DNA of 64,000 nt from CAYMQB01 sp964392665 (GTDB lineage Bacteria; Hydrothermota; E44-bin80). The translations under genes were made by a program, and so were the position numbers. The DNA is taken from the NCBI GenBank assembly GCA_964392665.1, contig CAYMQB010000005.1, positions 1 to 64,000 on the forward strand, read 5' to 3'. Below the pieces are notes generated by a model. It saw nothing but the letters and a program-made list of their open reading frames with translations. It ran no database searches and had not been told where the DNA came from. Shown here one piece after another: positions 15,930 through 23,471 of this stretch; within the stretch, counting starts at the first letter, position 1, and the number at the start of each line of letters is the position of its first letter.

Positions 15930-17630
15930 TTATTTTATGGTTGTTTCCCTAAGCACCTCTTCAAGTGTTGTTGTACCTCGTTTTAGCTTTTCTATAGCCA
16001 TATCCCTTAGTGTTTTCATTCCTTGCTTAACGATTACATCTTGAATCTTGTCTGTCGATGAGCGTTCGAGAATAAGTTCTCTTGTTTCTGGAGAAAGAGT
16101 CATCACTTCGAACAAACCCATTCTACCTTTGTAACCCGAACCGTTACAAATGGAACATCCCGCTCCTTTATAGAATTTCACATCTTGGAATTCTTCGGGG
16201 TCCAAACCTACTCTTTTTAGATAATCATTGGAAATATTTACTTCTTCTACACAATTAACACATACTTTTCTAAGCAACCTTTCCGATACGACGATATTAA
16301 GCGTTGACGCAAGCAGAAAAGGTTCGACACCCATATTTATTAATCTTGTTATGGTTGCAGCGGCAGTATTTGTGTGAACAGTACTTAGCACAAGGTGACC
16401 AGTTAAGGAAGCTCTGATTGCTATTTCGGCTGTTTCTCTATCTCTAATTTCTCCGACCATTATGATATTCGGGTCCTGCCTTAGGTATGACCTTAGAGCA
16501 CTGGCGAATGTCAAGCCAACTGCTTCGCGCATCTGCACCTGATTTACTCCAACGAGACTATACTCAACAGGGTCTTCGGCGGTTGTTATGTTTACATCCA
16601 TTGTGTTTATCTTTTCAAGAGCCGCGTATAATGTTGTTGTCTTTCCGCAACCTGTCGGACCGGTTACGAGAACAATACCAAAAGGCATTCTTATTGCGTT
16701 GATAAACAAATCAAGTTGGCCGCTTTCAAATCCAAGGTCTTCAAGGTTAAAGGAGATCGCAGACCGGTCCAGAATTCTTAAAGCCATTTTTTCTCCATAG
16801 ATAGTGGGCATTGAAGCGACTCTGAGGTCTATTGGCTTTCCTTTGATTTTTATCTTCATTCTACCGTCCTGCGGCAATCTTTTCTCTGCGATTCTCATTT
16901 TTGCCATAATTTTGACTCTTGAAACAATAGCCTTGTGCATTTTTCTAGGTGGTTTCATCACTTCTCTTAGAATTCCATCTACTCTGAATCTAACCCTTAA
17001 TTCCTTGTCATAAGGTTCGATATGTATGTCGCTTGCTCCTACATCGACTCCGTTAGTGATTATTGTATTTACCAACCTTACGATAGGACCTGATTCGACC
17101 TGCGAGGCAAGATCGCTCATCTCTTCTTCTTCCTTCTTCTCCTCGCCAACTATTTCGATATCATCTTCCATTCCTGTCTCCAGTTCCTTTTCTACCTCCT
17201 GAAGCAAATCCTGTCCTTCGTAGTATTTTTCTAAGGCAATTCTTATCGAATTTTCGCAGGCAATCACAGGTTGAACCTCGAAACCTGTGCTAAACTTTAT
17301 ATCTTCCAATGCAAAAATATCGTCGGGATTAACCATTGCTACCGTTAGCATTTTTCCCACTCTTGAGATAGGAATGAGTTCGTACTTGGTTGCAACATTC
17401 GCAGGGACGATTTTTAGAACCTCTTCGTCTATGTCAACTGTATTCAGGTCGATCCCCGGAACATTATGCTGCTTCGAAAGCACGCTTATCAATTGTTTTT
17501 CGCTGACAAACCCGAGTTTGACCAGATTCGTACCGAGACGTCCCCCTCGCGTATTCTGCTCTTCCAAAGCTTCGTCGAGTTGTCCTTCAGTAATTAATTT
17601 TTCCTTTACTAGGATTTCACCTAATTTCAT
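15930..17630 (-). CDS. pilB: Type IV pilus extension ATPase PilB with MshEN c-di-GMP domain
   Basis: A 566-residue PilB/GspE-family ATPase that powers pilin polymerisation. MshEN repeats occupy residues ~3-54; the second reads RLGTNLVKLG from Arg31 and matches the cyclic-di-GMP-binding consensus (RLGxxLxxxG...LxxxLxxQ). Walker A is GPTGCGKTT (324-332), Walker B VGEIRDRET, His box TVHTNT, and the zinc site is CVNC...CSICNGSG. It is the first gene of the pil block, 13 nt downstream of the predicted transcription start, with GAGGTT as SD, and is followed 8 nt later by its paralogue. Confidence 0.93.
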   Translation of the reverse strand: MKLGEILVKEKLITEGQLDEALEEQNTRGGRLGTNLVKLGFVSEKQLISVLSKQHNVPGIDLNTVDIDEEVLKIVPANVATKYELIPISRVGKMLTVAMVNPDDIFALEDIKFSTGFEVQPVIACENSIRIALEKYYEGQDLLQEVEKELETGMEDDIEIVGEEKKEEEEMSDLASQVESGPIVRLVNTIITNGVDVGASDIHIEPYDKELRVRFRVDGILREVMKPPRKMHKAIVSRVKIMAKMRIAEKRLPQDGRMKIKIKGKPIDLRVASMPTIYGEKMALRILDRSAISFNLEDLGFESGQLDLFINAIRMPFGIVLVTGPTGCGKTTTLYAALEKINTMDVNITTAEDPVEYSLVGVNQVQMREAVGLTFASALRSYLRQDPNIIMVGEIRDRETAEIAIRASLTGHLVLSTVHTNTAAATITRLINMGVEPFLLASTLNIVVSERLLRKVCVNCVEEVNISNDYLKRVGLDPEEFQDVKFYKGAGCSICNGSGYKGRMGLFEVMTLSPETRELILERSSTDKIQDVIVKQGMKTLRDMAIEKLKRGTTTLEEVLRETTIK

Positions 17631-17649
17631 TTCACATTAACCTCAACTC

Positions 17650-17678
17650 ATTATAACAGAATGATTTATTTTTGTCAA
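17650..17678 (-). promoter_or_regulatory. Consensus promoter of the pil operon
   Basis: On the minus strand, TTGACA (17678-17673), a 17-bp spacer and TATAAT (17655-17650) make a perfect sigma-70 match. The expected +1 is near 17643. An AACCGCGGTT palindrome (17700-17709) is centred about 62 bp upstream of +1 and could be an activator or repressor site. Confidence 0.9.
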
Positions 17679-17787
17679 GCATATTTTGGAGAATTTGTTA
17701 ACCGCGGTTGAGTAAAGGTTATTAAATTTTCACGAAATTCAATCACAACAATTTTATCATTTCTCATCTCAATTGAACCATTATGGG

Positions 17788-18345
17788 CTACTTCTTTTGT
17801 TTTTTAATTACCTTCTCTCTGCTTTTTATCCATTTTGCTGCATCCATTAAATTATTAGCGATATAATCAGAAGATACTTCGGTTTTGTGTATGTTTCCAT
17901 ATCCTGTTAAGACCAGAATTGTTACCATTTTTTTCTTCATACCCATATCTATGTCTTCTTTTTTATCTCCAATACAGTAGGAGTTTTTCAGTGAAAGTCC
18001 GAAATCTCTTTCTGCTTTCTCCAGAAGCCCGGTATTTGGCTTTCTTGTTGTAGATTTTTCATTGGGGAGGTCGGGAGAATAATAGATTGCGTCTATTGTG
18101 ACACCTTTGTTTGCAAGCATCCGTTTTAATTGGGCATGAATTTGGATTAGATTTTTTTGCCTAATGATACCTCTCTTTATTCCAGATTGATTCGTAATAA
18201 TGATGAGTTTGAATCCCATTTTCTGAATTAATCTTAAAGCCTGTGCTGAACCTTCCAGTAATTCAATCTGATTTGCATCCCTCAGATAGTTTTTTTCCTT
18301 AATAATTGTTCCGTCTCTGTCAAGAAAAACCGCTCTCTTTTTCAA
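17788..18345 (-). CDS. gmhB: HAD-family D,D-heptose 1,7-bisphosphate phosphatase-like (GmhB type)
   Basis: A 185-residue HAD phosphatase of the histidinol/heptose phosphatase branch. Catalytic Asp9/Asp11 lie in FLDRDGTI, motif II is ITNQSG (50-55), the substrate loop has RKPNTGLL (101-108), and motif III is IGDKKEDID. Next to two heptosyltransferases, removal of the 7-phosphate from heptose bisphosphate in LPS heptose synthesis is the likely job. Oddly, the zinc loop of classical GmhB (several Cys and a His between YY and RKP) is absent: residues 88-103 read YYSPDLPNEKSTTRKP. Related family members also lack zinc, so activity is not excluded, but the exact substrate is less certain. Confidence 0.8.
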   Translation of the reverse strand: MKKRAVFLDRDGTIIKEKNYLRDANQIELLEGSAQALRLIQKMGFKLIIITNQSGIKRGIIRQKNLIQIHAQLKRMLANKGVTIDAIYYSPDLPNEKSTTRKPNTGLLEKAERDFGLSLKNSYCIGDKKEDIDMGMKKKMVTILVLTGYGNIHKTEVSSDYIANNLMDAAKWIKSREKVIKKQKK

Positions 18346-18413
18346 AGAGTTTTCTCCACCAAATCCTTTGGTTTTTGCACGGTAAACACAGAAAGTTTAT
18401 AGAGAGTCACTAT

Positions 18414-19403
18414 TCATAATAATTTTTCCACAAAGTGTTCTACTTTTTTTAGTGTAATGTTTTTCATACATTCATATGTCCCCAGGGGACATATGCGTTT
18501 GAAACAGGGAGAACAGGGGAGGTTTTCATAGACGATAAGAGCTTCCGTATTCAGTGGTCCCGTCCATTTAGGTGAAGATGAACCGAAAATTGCAATTTGC
18601 GAAACACCAAAGGCTGCTGCAATGTGCATTGCGCCTGTATCAGTCGAGATAAATAATCTGCATCCTGAGATTGCTGTGATGGACTCTCTAAGATTTAGTT
18701 TTCCCGTAAGGACAATGGGTTTGTTTCTGGTTGCCGCTGTTATTCGACGAGTTAGAGAGAGAGATGCTGCTGAGCCGAGCAGAACTACCGGAAGTTTTTT
18801 CTGTTCTTTAATGTAATCAATAAGTCTTGCATATTTCTCAACTTGCCAGATCTTCGAAGGTCCGTAGGCAGCCCCAGGATCGATGATTACAGGTTTTTCT
18901 TTAAGATGCAGTGCTTTCGTTTGTTTTATGTTGTTGTCTATTTCTCTTTCTCGAAGGAAAATCCCCGGAACGAAGTTACAGGTATTCTCGCTGCCAATAA
19001 CATGCAACGCAATTCTCTTGAAGTTATCAACCAAGCGTTCCTGCTTCAGGGAAGGCATTGGTATTTTATCTGTAAGCAATAAAGCTCTCATATCGCTTTT
19101 GTATCCTATCCTTCGTTTCACTCCAGCAAGCGCGAAAAGTAGTGCAGAAGAGAATGAGTTGGGTAAAATTATTCCAATACTTCCCTTTATTTTTGCTATC
19201 CCATCTTTGTAACCCGAAAAGATTACAATATCATCAATAAAGGGATTGTTGTCAAAAACAGGGGCTACATATTTTTTGGTCACCATTACTATTCTGGAAT
19301 CCTTGAAGAAATTTCTTATAGGACCGAGTATGGAAGTCGAAACTACTGCATCCCCTATCCAGTTTGGGGACCGTATTAGAATGGTTTTTCTATTATCAGT
19401 CAT
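18414..19403 (-). CDS. Lipopolysaccharide heptosyltransferase, GT9 family (WaaF-like)
   Basis: A GT-B fold glycosyltransferase of family 9 that adds ADP-heptose to the lipid A-core. The N-terminus RSPNWIGDAVVSTSIL is the acceptor-site signature of WaaF-type enzymes. The C-terminal nucleotide-sugar part has FISTDTGAMHIAAAFGV and IFGSSSPKWTGPL. A longer GTG start at 19421 would add six residues, but the ATG at 19403 (MTDNRK) fits the family start better and keeps the gene clear of a 9-bp tandem repeat that covers the GTG. It is the second of two GT9 genes in the same direction. Confidence 0.9.
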   Translation of the reverse strand: MTDNRKTILIRSPNWIGDAVVSTSILGPIRNFFKDSRIVMVTKKYVAPVFDNNPFIDDIVIFSGYKDGIAKIKGSIGIILPNSFSSALLFALAGVKRRIGYKSDMRALLLTDKIPMPSLKQERLVDNFKRIALHVIGSENTCNFVPGIFLREREIDNNIKQTKALHLKEKPVIIDPGAAYGPSKIWQVEKYARLIDYIKEQKKLPVVLLGSAASLSLTRRITAATRNKPIVLTGKLNLRESITAISGCRLFISTDTGAMHIAAAFGVSQIAIFGSSSPKWTGPLNTEALIVYENLPCSPCFKRICPLGTYECMKNITLKKVEHFVEKLL

Positions 19404-19412
19404 TATTTCTCG

Positions 19413-19484
19413 AGTTTGCACAGTTTACATAATTTACTTAGTTTACACAGTCGACATAGTTTACACAGTTTACTTAGCTTACAG
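19413..19484. repeat. Eight tandem copies of a 9-bp repeat
   Basis: Eight in-register 9-mers of consensus AGTTTACAC (variants AGTTTGCAC, AGTTTACAT, AATTTACTT, AGTCGACAT, AGTTTACTT, AGCTTACAG) fill 72 bp between the two heptosyltransferase genes. A related stray copy, AGTTTACAGCTTAG, lies near 19597. The array sits at the 5' end of the downstream GT9 gene, so it could affect its expression. The rest of the 19485-19612 gap shows nothing recognisable. Confidence 0.85.
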
Positions 19485-19612
19485 CGTAGCGTTTGTTTCA
19501 CAGCACGAAGTGCATTTGTTTTTCAGCAACAGCGCCTGCCCCGTATGCCAAGTAAAATACATTCTTACATGATATCGTAGTGGTCATATGGGGTTAGTTT
19601 ACAGCTTAGTGT

Positions 19613-20671
19613 TCATTTGCTCCTTATTTTCTGTTCTTCGTTCTTATGCACTGACTCCCCTTTTTTGTCCTTATACAGCAGTTTGAGGATTTTTCTCCTA
19701 ACTTCTTCGACTTCTATAAGTTTCATGCAATTATGGTGACCTAATGGGCATATGTCTGTTCCATGAAGACTGCAGGGTTTACAGGATAAGGATTTTGAGA
19801 TGATTACGCTTTTTTCGTCATATGGGGTGAAACCAAATTCAGGAATGGTTGGACCAAAAATAGCGACTACAGGAGTACCGACTGCAACTGCAATATGCAT
19901 CGGTCCGGAATCGGTTGTAAATAGCACATCGCATTTATCGAGCACAGCAGCAAGTTGTCTTAAACTAGTCTTTCCTGTGAGGTCGGTATAATTACCATTC
20001 ATTTCCTCTTTTATCCTTTTCACAACCGGAATTTCGTTTTTACTTCCTAAAAAAATTATGAATCCATTGTCCTTTTTGACCAAATCCAGAGCAAGGTTTT
20101 TTAGTTTCTCTCCCTGCCACATCTTTGTTTTTTTTGAAGCACCAACGACAAAACCTATAATTTTACTTGTGCCCAGGTTCCTGTCGAACAGCTTTTGCGC
20201 TTTCTCTATATCCTTATGTTTCAAGTAAATCTTTGGTTTGTAATCGTGCTCTTGCTTTCCATCGATGGTTGCAAGGTATCGAGAAACTATATGTGGAAGT
20301 GTTTTCACTCTATGTGTTTTGACCATCATTCGTCTTGCCAGGGAGAACTTATTTATACGTCTTCTTTTTTTCGATCTACCAAAAAGATAAATCAAAATGG
20401 AACGTGGAATCAGGTGACAGTCTATTATGAGGTCATACTTCGTATTTCTAATAGCTCGGAGAAGTTGCAGAAATTGGGCTGCGTTTTCACTCTCAACACT
20501 ATAGGGAATAATTCTATCGATATTTGGGTCTGTTCTAATAAGGGTTTCATATTTTTTGTTTGTTAAGAAAGTGAGGTGTGATGCAGGATATCGATGTTTT
20601 ATTTTCTTAAAAAAGGGCGTTAAGAGGGCTATGTCTCCCAGCGAACTGAATCTGATAGCCAGTATTTTCAT
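19613..20671 (-). CDS. Lipopolysaccharide heptosyltransferase, GT9 family (WaaC-like)
   Basis: A 352-residue GT9 enzyme, paralogous to the next gene. N-terminal signature: IRFSSLGDIALLTPF. C-terminal nucleotide-sugar site: FTTDSGPMHIAVAVGTPVV, then IFGPTIPEFGFTPY. A run of cysteines near the end (SCKPCSLHGTDICPLGHHNCM) is shared with its neighbour and common in this family. The two genes probably add successive heptoses or related sugars to the inner core. There is no SD before the ATG; a TATAAA box ends 8 nt upstream, so translation may start at or almost at the mRNA 5' end. Confidence 0.9.
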   Translation of the reverse strand: MKILAIRFSSLGDIALLTPFFKKIKHRYPASHLTFLTNKKYETLIRTDPNIDRIIPYSVESENAAQFLQLLRAIRNTKYDLIIDCHLIPRSILIYLFGRSKKRRRINKFSLARRMMVKTHRVKTLPHIVSRYLATIDGKQEHDYKPKIYLKHKDIEKAQKLFDRNLGTSKIIGFVVGASKKTKMWQGEKLKNLALDLVKKDNGFIIFLGSKNEIPVVKRIKEEMNGNYTDLTGKTSLRQLAAVLDKCDVLFTTDSGPMHIAVAVGTPVVAIFGPTIPEFGFTPYDEKSVIISKSLSCKPCSLHGTDICPLGHHNCMKLIEVEEVRRKILKLLYKDKKGESVHKNEEQKIRSK

Positions 20672-20679
20672 AGATGGAG

Positions 20680-20706
20680 TTTATATTATTTTTGATGTCA
20701 AATCAA
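20680..20706 (-). promoter_or_regulatory. Possible near-leaderless promoter of the WaaC-like gene
   Basis: On the minus strand TATAAA (20685-20680) lies 8 nt before the ATG, with TTGATT (20706-20701) 15 bp upstream of it. An overlapping TTGACA at 20701-20696 is only 10 bp from TATAAA. The -35 spacing is not ideal, hence moderate confidence. Confidence 0.45.
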
Positions 20707-20816
20707 GAGAAATATTATAAACAACAGACGGGTTTTTCCAACTCGCAGTATACAGTGTATTACCAAATTCTTGTCATTAAATAGGAAAACGGAAATTACG
20801 AAAATGAAAAGGAGTT

Positions 20817-21224
20817 CTAAATATGAAGTTCCCTTGTGGTTTTTGTTTCAGAGTTGAACAGCTCTGCTGCAGTAGGGAGGAGTTCGTATAGAAGTATTTC
20901 ATCTGCTTCTTTGAGCGGAACATATTGCTGGATATTGTATCCTGAATTCTCAATGATTTTGTTCTTTAAACTTTCCTCAAGGATCCTCAAGGCTTCGCCG
21001 GATATTCTTAAATAGGATAATTTGTCATTCTCTATGTTTGGAATGAGAATTTCACAGCAGGGATTAAGAGCAATCTCCTTTGCCTTTCTTGAACTATCTT
21101 TTGTGGAGAAATAGATTTTTCCCGATTCAACTAATGCAGTTATTGGTCTTAGATGCGGTTTTCCTTCTTCGTCGACGGTGGCAAGAAAAATAAAATGTTT
21201 TCCGTCTTTCAGTATTTTTTGCAT
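20817..21224 (-). CDS. Pyridoxamine 5'-phosphate oxidase-like flavin-binding protein
   Basis: A 135-residue split-barrel protein of the PNPOx-like family. It starts with a helix, then strands FIFLATVDEEGKPHLRPI and KIYFSTKDSSRKAKEI, the usual FMN-binding layout, and ends in a typical ELFNSE. Members bind FMN, F420 or heme and reduce or oxidise diverse small molecules; the substrate cannot be told. True PNPOx has longer C-terminal motifs that are missing here. It is a single gene, divergent from the pts genes, and apparently leaderless: the ATG coincides with the predicted +1. Confidence 0.75.
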   Translation of the reverse strand: MQKILKDGKHFIFLATVDEEGKPHLRPITALVESGKIYFSTKDSSRKAKEIALNPCCEILIPNIENDKLSYLRISGEALRILEESLKNKIIENSGYNIQQYVPLKEADEILLYELLPTAAELFNSETKTTRELHI

Positions 21225-21230
21225 AGTTCT

Positions 21231-21258
21231 TTTATAGCACTCAAATTGCCAAAGTCAA
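21231..21258 (-). promoter_or_regulatory. Promoter placing +1 on the start codon (leaderless mRNA)
   Basis: On the minus strand TTGACT (21258-21253), a 16-bp spacer and TATAAA (21236-21231) are followed by six bases and then the ATG of the PNPOx-like gene at 21224. The expected +1 is the A of the ATG. No Shine-Dalgarno sequence is possible on such an mRNA. Confidence 0.75.
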
Positions 21259-21282
21259 GCGAAAAAGTTAATTCAATTTTGG

Positions 21283-21311
21283 TTGACAAAAGGGAAAATT
21301 TGTTGTATAAT
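21283..21311 (+). promoter_or_regulatory. Perfect sigma-70 promoter of the ptsH-ptsI genes
   Basis: TTGACA (21283-21288), 17-bp spacer, TATAAT (21306-21311). The expected +1 near 21318 leaves a 100-nt leader before HPr. No terminator hairpin or known riboswitch is evident in the leader, and no SD lies before the HPr ATG. Confidence 0.9.
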
Positions 21312-21417
21312 TACTCTCTGGGCAGTGAGTCGACCTGTTGGCTAAGTTAATAAAATAAAAAAGATAGCAGTTGTAAGGTCAATTGAATATCTAAGATTTA
21401 AGCCCATTTTGTAATAT

Positions 21418-21687
21418 ATGATAGAAAGAATAGTGAGAATTGAAAACAAGCTCGGTTTACATGCGAGGCCTGCTTCCTTATTCGTTAAAAACGCAAGCAG
21501 ATTCGAAAGCGATATAAAACTAATAAAGGATGGTATTGAAGTGAATGGAAAGAGTATTATGGGAGTTATGATGCTTGCTGCGGAGATGGGAAGTGAAATC
21601 ACAATAAAAATTGATGGAGCAGACGAAGAAAAAGCGATGAAGACGCTCGTAAAATTGGTTAAGGTGGAGAAATTCGATGAAGAATGA
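21418..21687 (+). CDS. ptsH: Phosphocarrier protein HPr
   Basis: An 89-residue HPr. The phospho-accepting His15 lies in GLHARPAS and the regulatory serine is Ser46 in KSIMGV, so both enzyme I phosphorylation and HPr-kinase-type regulation are possible. The start is fixed because an in-frame stop lies two codons upstream; there is no Shine-Dalgarno sequence. The gene overlaps ptsI by 11 nt. No EIIA/B/C component is visible in the window. Confidence 0.95.
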   Translation: MIERIVRIENKLGLHARPASLFVKNASRFESDIKLIKDGIEVNGKSIMGVMMLAAEMGSEITIKIDGADEEKAMKTLVKLVKVEKFDEE

Positions 21688-23449
21688 TTTTATCTTGAGG
21701 GGTATTGCTGCCTCTCCAGGGATTATTATAGGACCTGCTTATCTTTTTGGCGAAAAAACAACAGTTTACAGGGAATCAGCAGGACCGGTAAAAAATACCG
21801 ATAGAGAGATTAAAAAATTTAAGAAGGCAGTAAAGGAATCGAAAAAAGAACTCGAAGAAATAAGGGATGGTCTGGTTAAGAAACTCGGTTTTAGGAAAGC
21901 CAATTTTCTTGACGTTCAGATACTTGCATTAGGTGACCCGTGGATGATGGATGAAACAATAAAAAAGATAAAAGAAGAGAAAAAAGAAGCAAGACAGGCG
22001 GTTTTTGAAATTGAACAGAAGGTTCTTGAAAAATTCCGGGAGATAAATGATCCGTACTTAAAAGAGCGTACTTCTGACATAAAGGATGTTGTAAAAAGGG
22101 TTATAGACAATTTAGAAGGGGGAAAAAGTATGAAGGTTTCCCCGGGGGAAATGCATGTTCTCGTTGCCGATAACCTTACTCCTTCAGATACGGCTCAGCT
22201 TAATAAAGAAGAAGTCCTTGCTTTTCTTACGAATCTTGGAGGTAAAACCTCACATACGGCAATCATGTCAAGGGCTCTGGAGATTCCCGCAGTAGTTGGT
22301 CTAAGAGAAATCACAGAACACATTTATCCTGGAGTGAAAGTTATCATCGATGGTTACTCGGGCGTTGTTGTAGTCAATCCGAAGGAGAAGACGCTCAAGA
22401 ACTACGAAAGAAAAAAAAAGCATCTTAAGGCAATAGAAAAGAAACTTCTTGGATTACGTGATTTGCCAGCTACAACCATTGACGGATATACAGTTGACCT
22501 GTCCGCAAATGTGGAGTTCAACAAAGATATAGATTCTGCAAATGAATATGGAGCCAAAGGGATTGGGCTTTATAGAACTGAATACCTGTATCTTACCCAG
22601 AAACGTCTGCCAGACGAAGAGTCGCAACTCAAGATATACAGGGACGTTGTGGATAGAATATATCCGGAAACTGTCATTTTTAGGACACTCGACCTTGGTG
22701 GTGATAAGATTTTCGACAATAGTCCTGTGGATAAGAATCCTTTCCTGGGATGGAGAGGAATACGTTTGTCGCTTCAAAGAAAGGACATTTTCAGGATTCA
22801 ATTGCGTGCTATTCTCCGTGCAAGTCAAAGAAAATCGGTGAGAATAATGTTTCCTATGATATCTGACCTGGAAGAGGTCAGGAAAGCAAAAAAAATTCTT
22901 GAAGATGTCGAAAACGAACTCGAGCGCGACGGAATCGATTATGACAAGAATCTGGAAGTTGGGATTATGGTTGAAGTTCCTTCTTGCGCAATTCTAGCTA
23001 ATGATTTTGCCAAAGAAGTCGATTTCTTCTCCATTGGCTCAAATGACCTTACTCAATATATACTCGCCGTTGACAGAACCAATCAACTCGTCGCTTCTAT
23101 TTATGATCATCTACATCCGGCTGTGCTGAAAGCTATAGAGGGTATTATTGATGCAGCTCACCGTCAAAACAAGTGGGTTGGCGTATGTGGGGAAATTGCA
23201 GGGGACCCTCTTGCCATTCCCGTTCTTATTGGTTTGCAGGTCGATGAACTGAGTGCATCACCAATAGTGATTCCGGAGGTTAAAAAAGTTATAAGAACCC
23301 TTTCGTTAAAGGAATCCAAGGTAATTGCGAAGAAGTGTATTGGATTTTCCACTTCCAGAGAGGTAAGACGTTATCTCGAAGACATTGTAGACACAAAACT
23401 GACAGCAGTAAGAGACTTGATATTGGCTGTAGATGCTTATGTAAAATAG
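21677..23449 (+). CDS. ptsI: PTS enzyme I (phosphoenolpyruvate-protein phosphotransferase)
   Basis: A 590-residue enzyme I, slightly longer than the usual ~575. It takes phosphate from PEP and passes it to HPr. The phosphohistidine is His193 in GGKTSHTAIMSRA. The C-terminal PEP-binding TIM barrel has GIGLYRTEYLYL, the DLGGDK stretch, EVPSCAI, SNDLTQYILAVDR and the catalytic-cysteine motif GVCGEIAGD. The short linker-like tail is normal. Co-transcribed with HPr from one promoter. Without EII genes nearby it may serve distant EIIs or a regulatory PTS. Confidence 0.96.
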   Translation: MKNDFILRGIAASPGIIIGPAYLFGEKTTVYRESAGPVKNTDREIKKFKKAVKESKKELEEIRDGLVKKLGFRKANFLDVQILALGDPWMMDETIKKIKEEKKEARQAVFEIEQKVLEKFREINDPYLKERTSDIKDVVKRVIDNLEGGKSMKVSPGEMHVLVADNLTPSDTAQLNKEEVLAFLTNLGGKTSHTAIMSRALEIPAVVGLREITEHIYPGVKVIIDGYSGVVVVNPKEKTLKNYERKKKHLKAIEKKLLGLRDLPATTIDGYTVDLSANVEFNKDIDSANEYGAKGIGLYRTEYLYLTQKRLPDEESQLKIYRDVVDRIYPETVIFRTLDLGGDKIFDNSPVDKNPFLGWRGIRLSLQRKDIFRIQLRAILRASQRKSVRIMFPMISDLEEVRKAKKILEDVENELERDGIDYDKNLEVGIMVEVPSCAILANDFAKEVDFFSIGSNDLTQYILAVDRTNQLVASIYDHLHPAVLKAIEGIIDAAHRQNKWVGVCGEIAGDPLAIPVLIGLQVDELSASPIVIPEVKKVIRTLSLKESKVIAKKCIGFSTSREVRRYLEDIVDTKLTAVRDLILAVDAYVK

Positions 23450-23471
23450 GTATTATGAAGAAGAGGTTATA

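Noticed and set aside
19413..19484. CRISPR array
   Set aside because: Units are 9 bp with no spacers and no cas genes; it is a simple tandem repeat.
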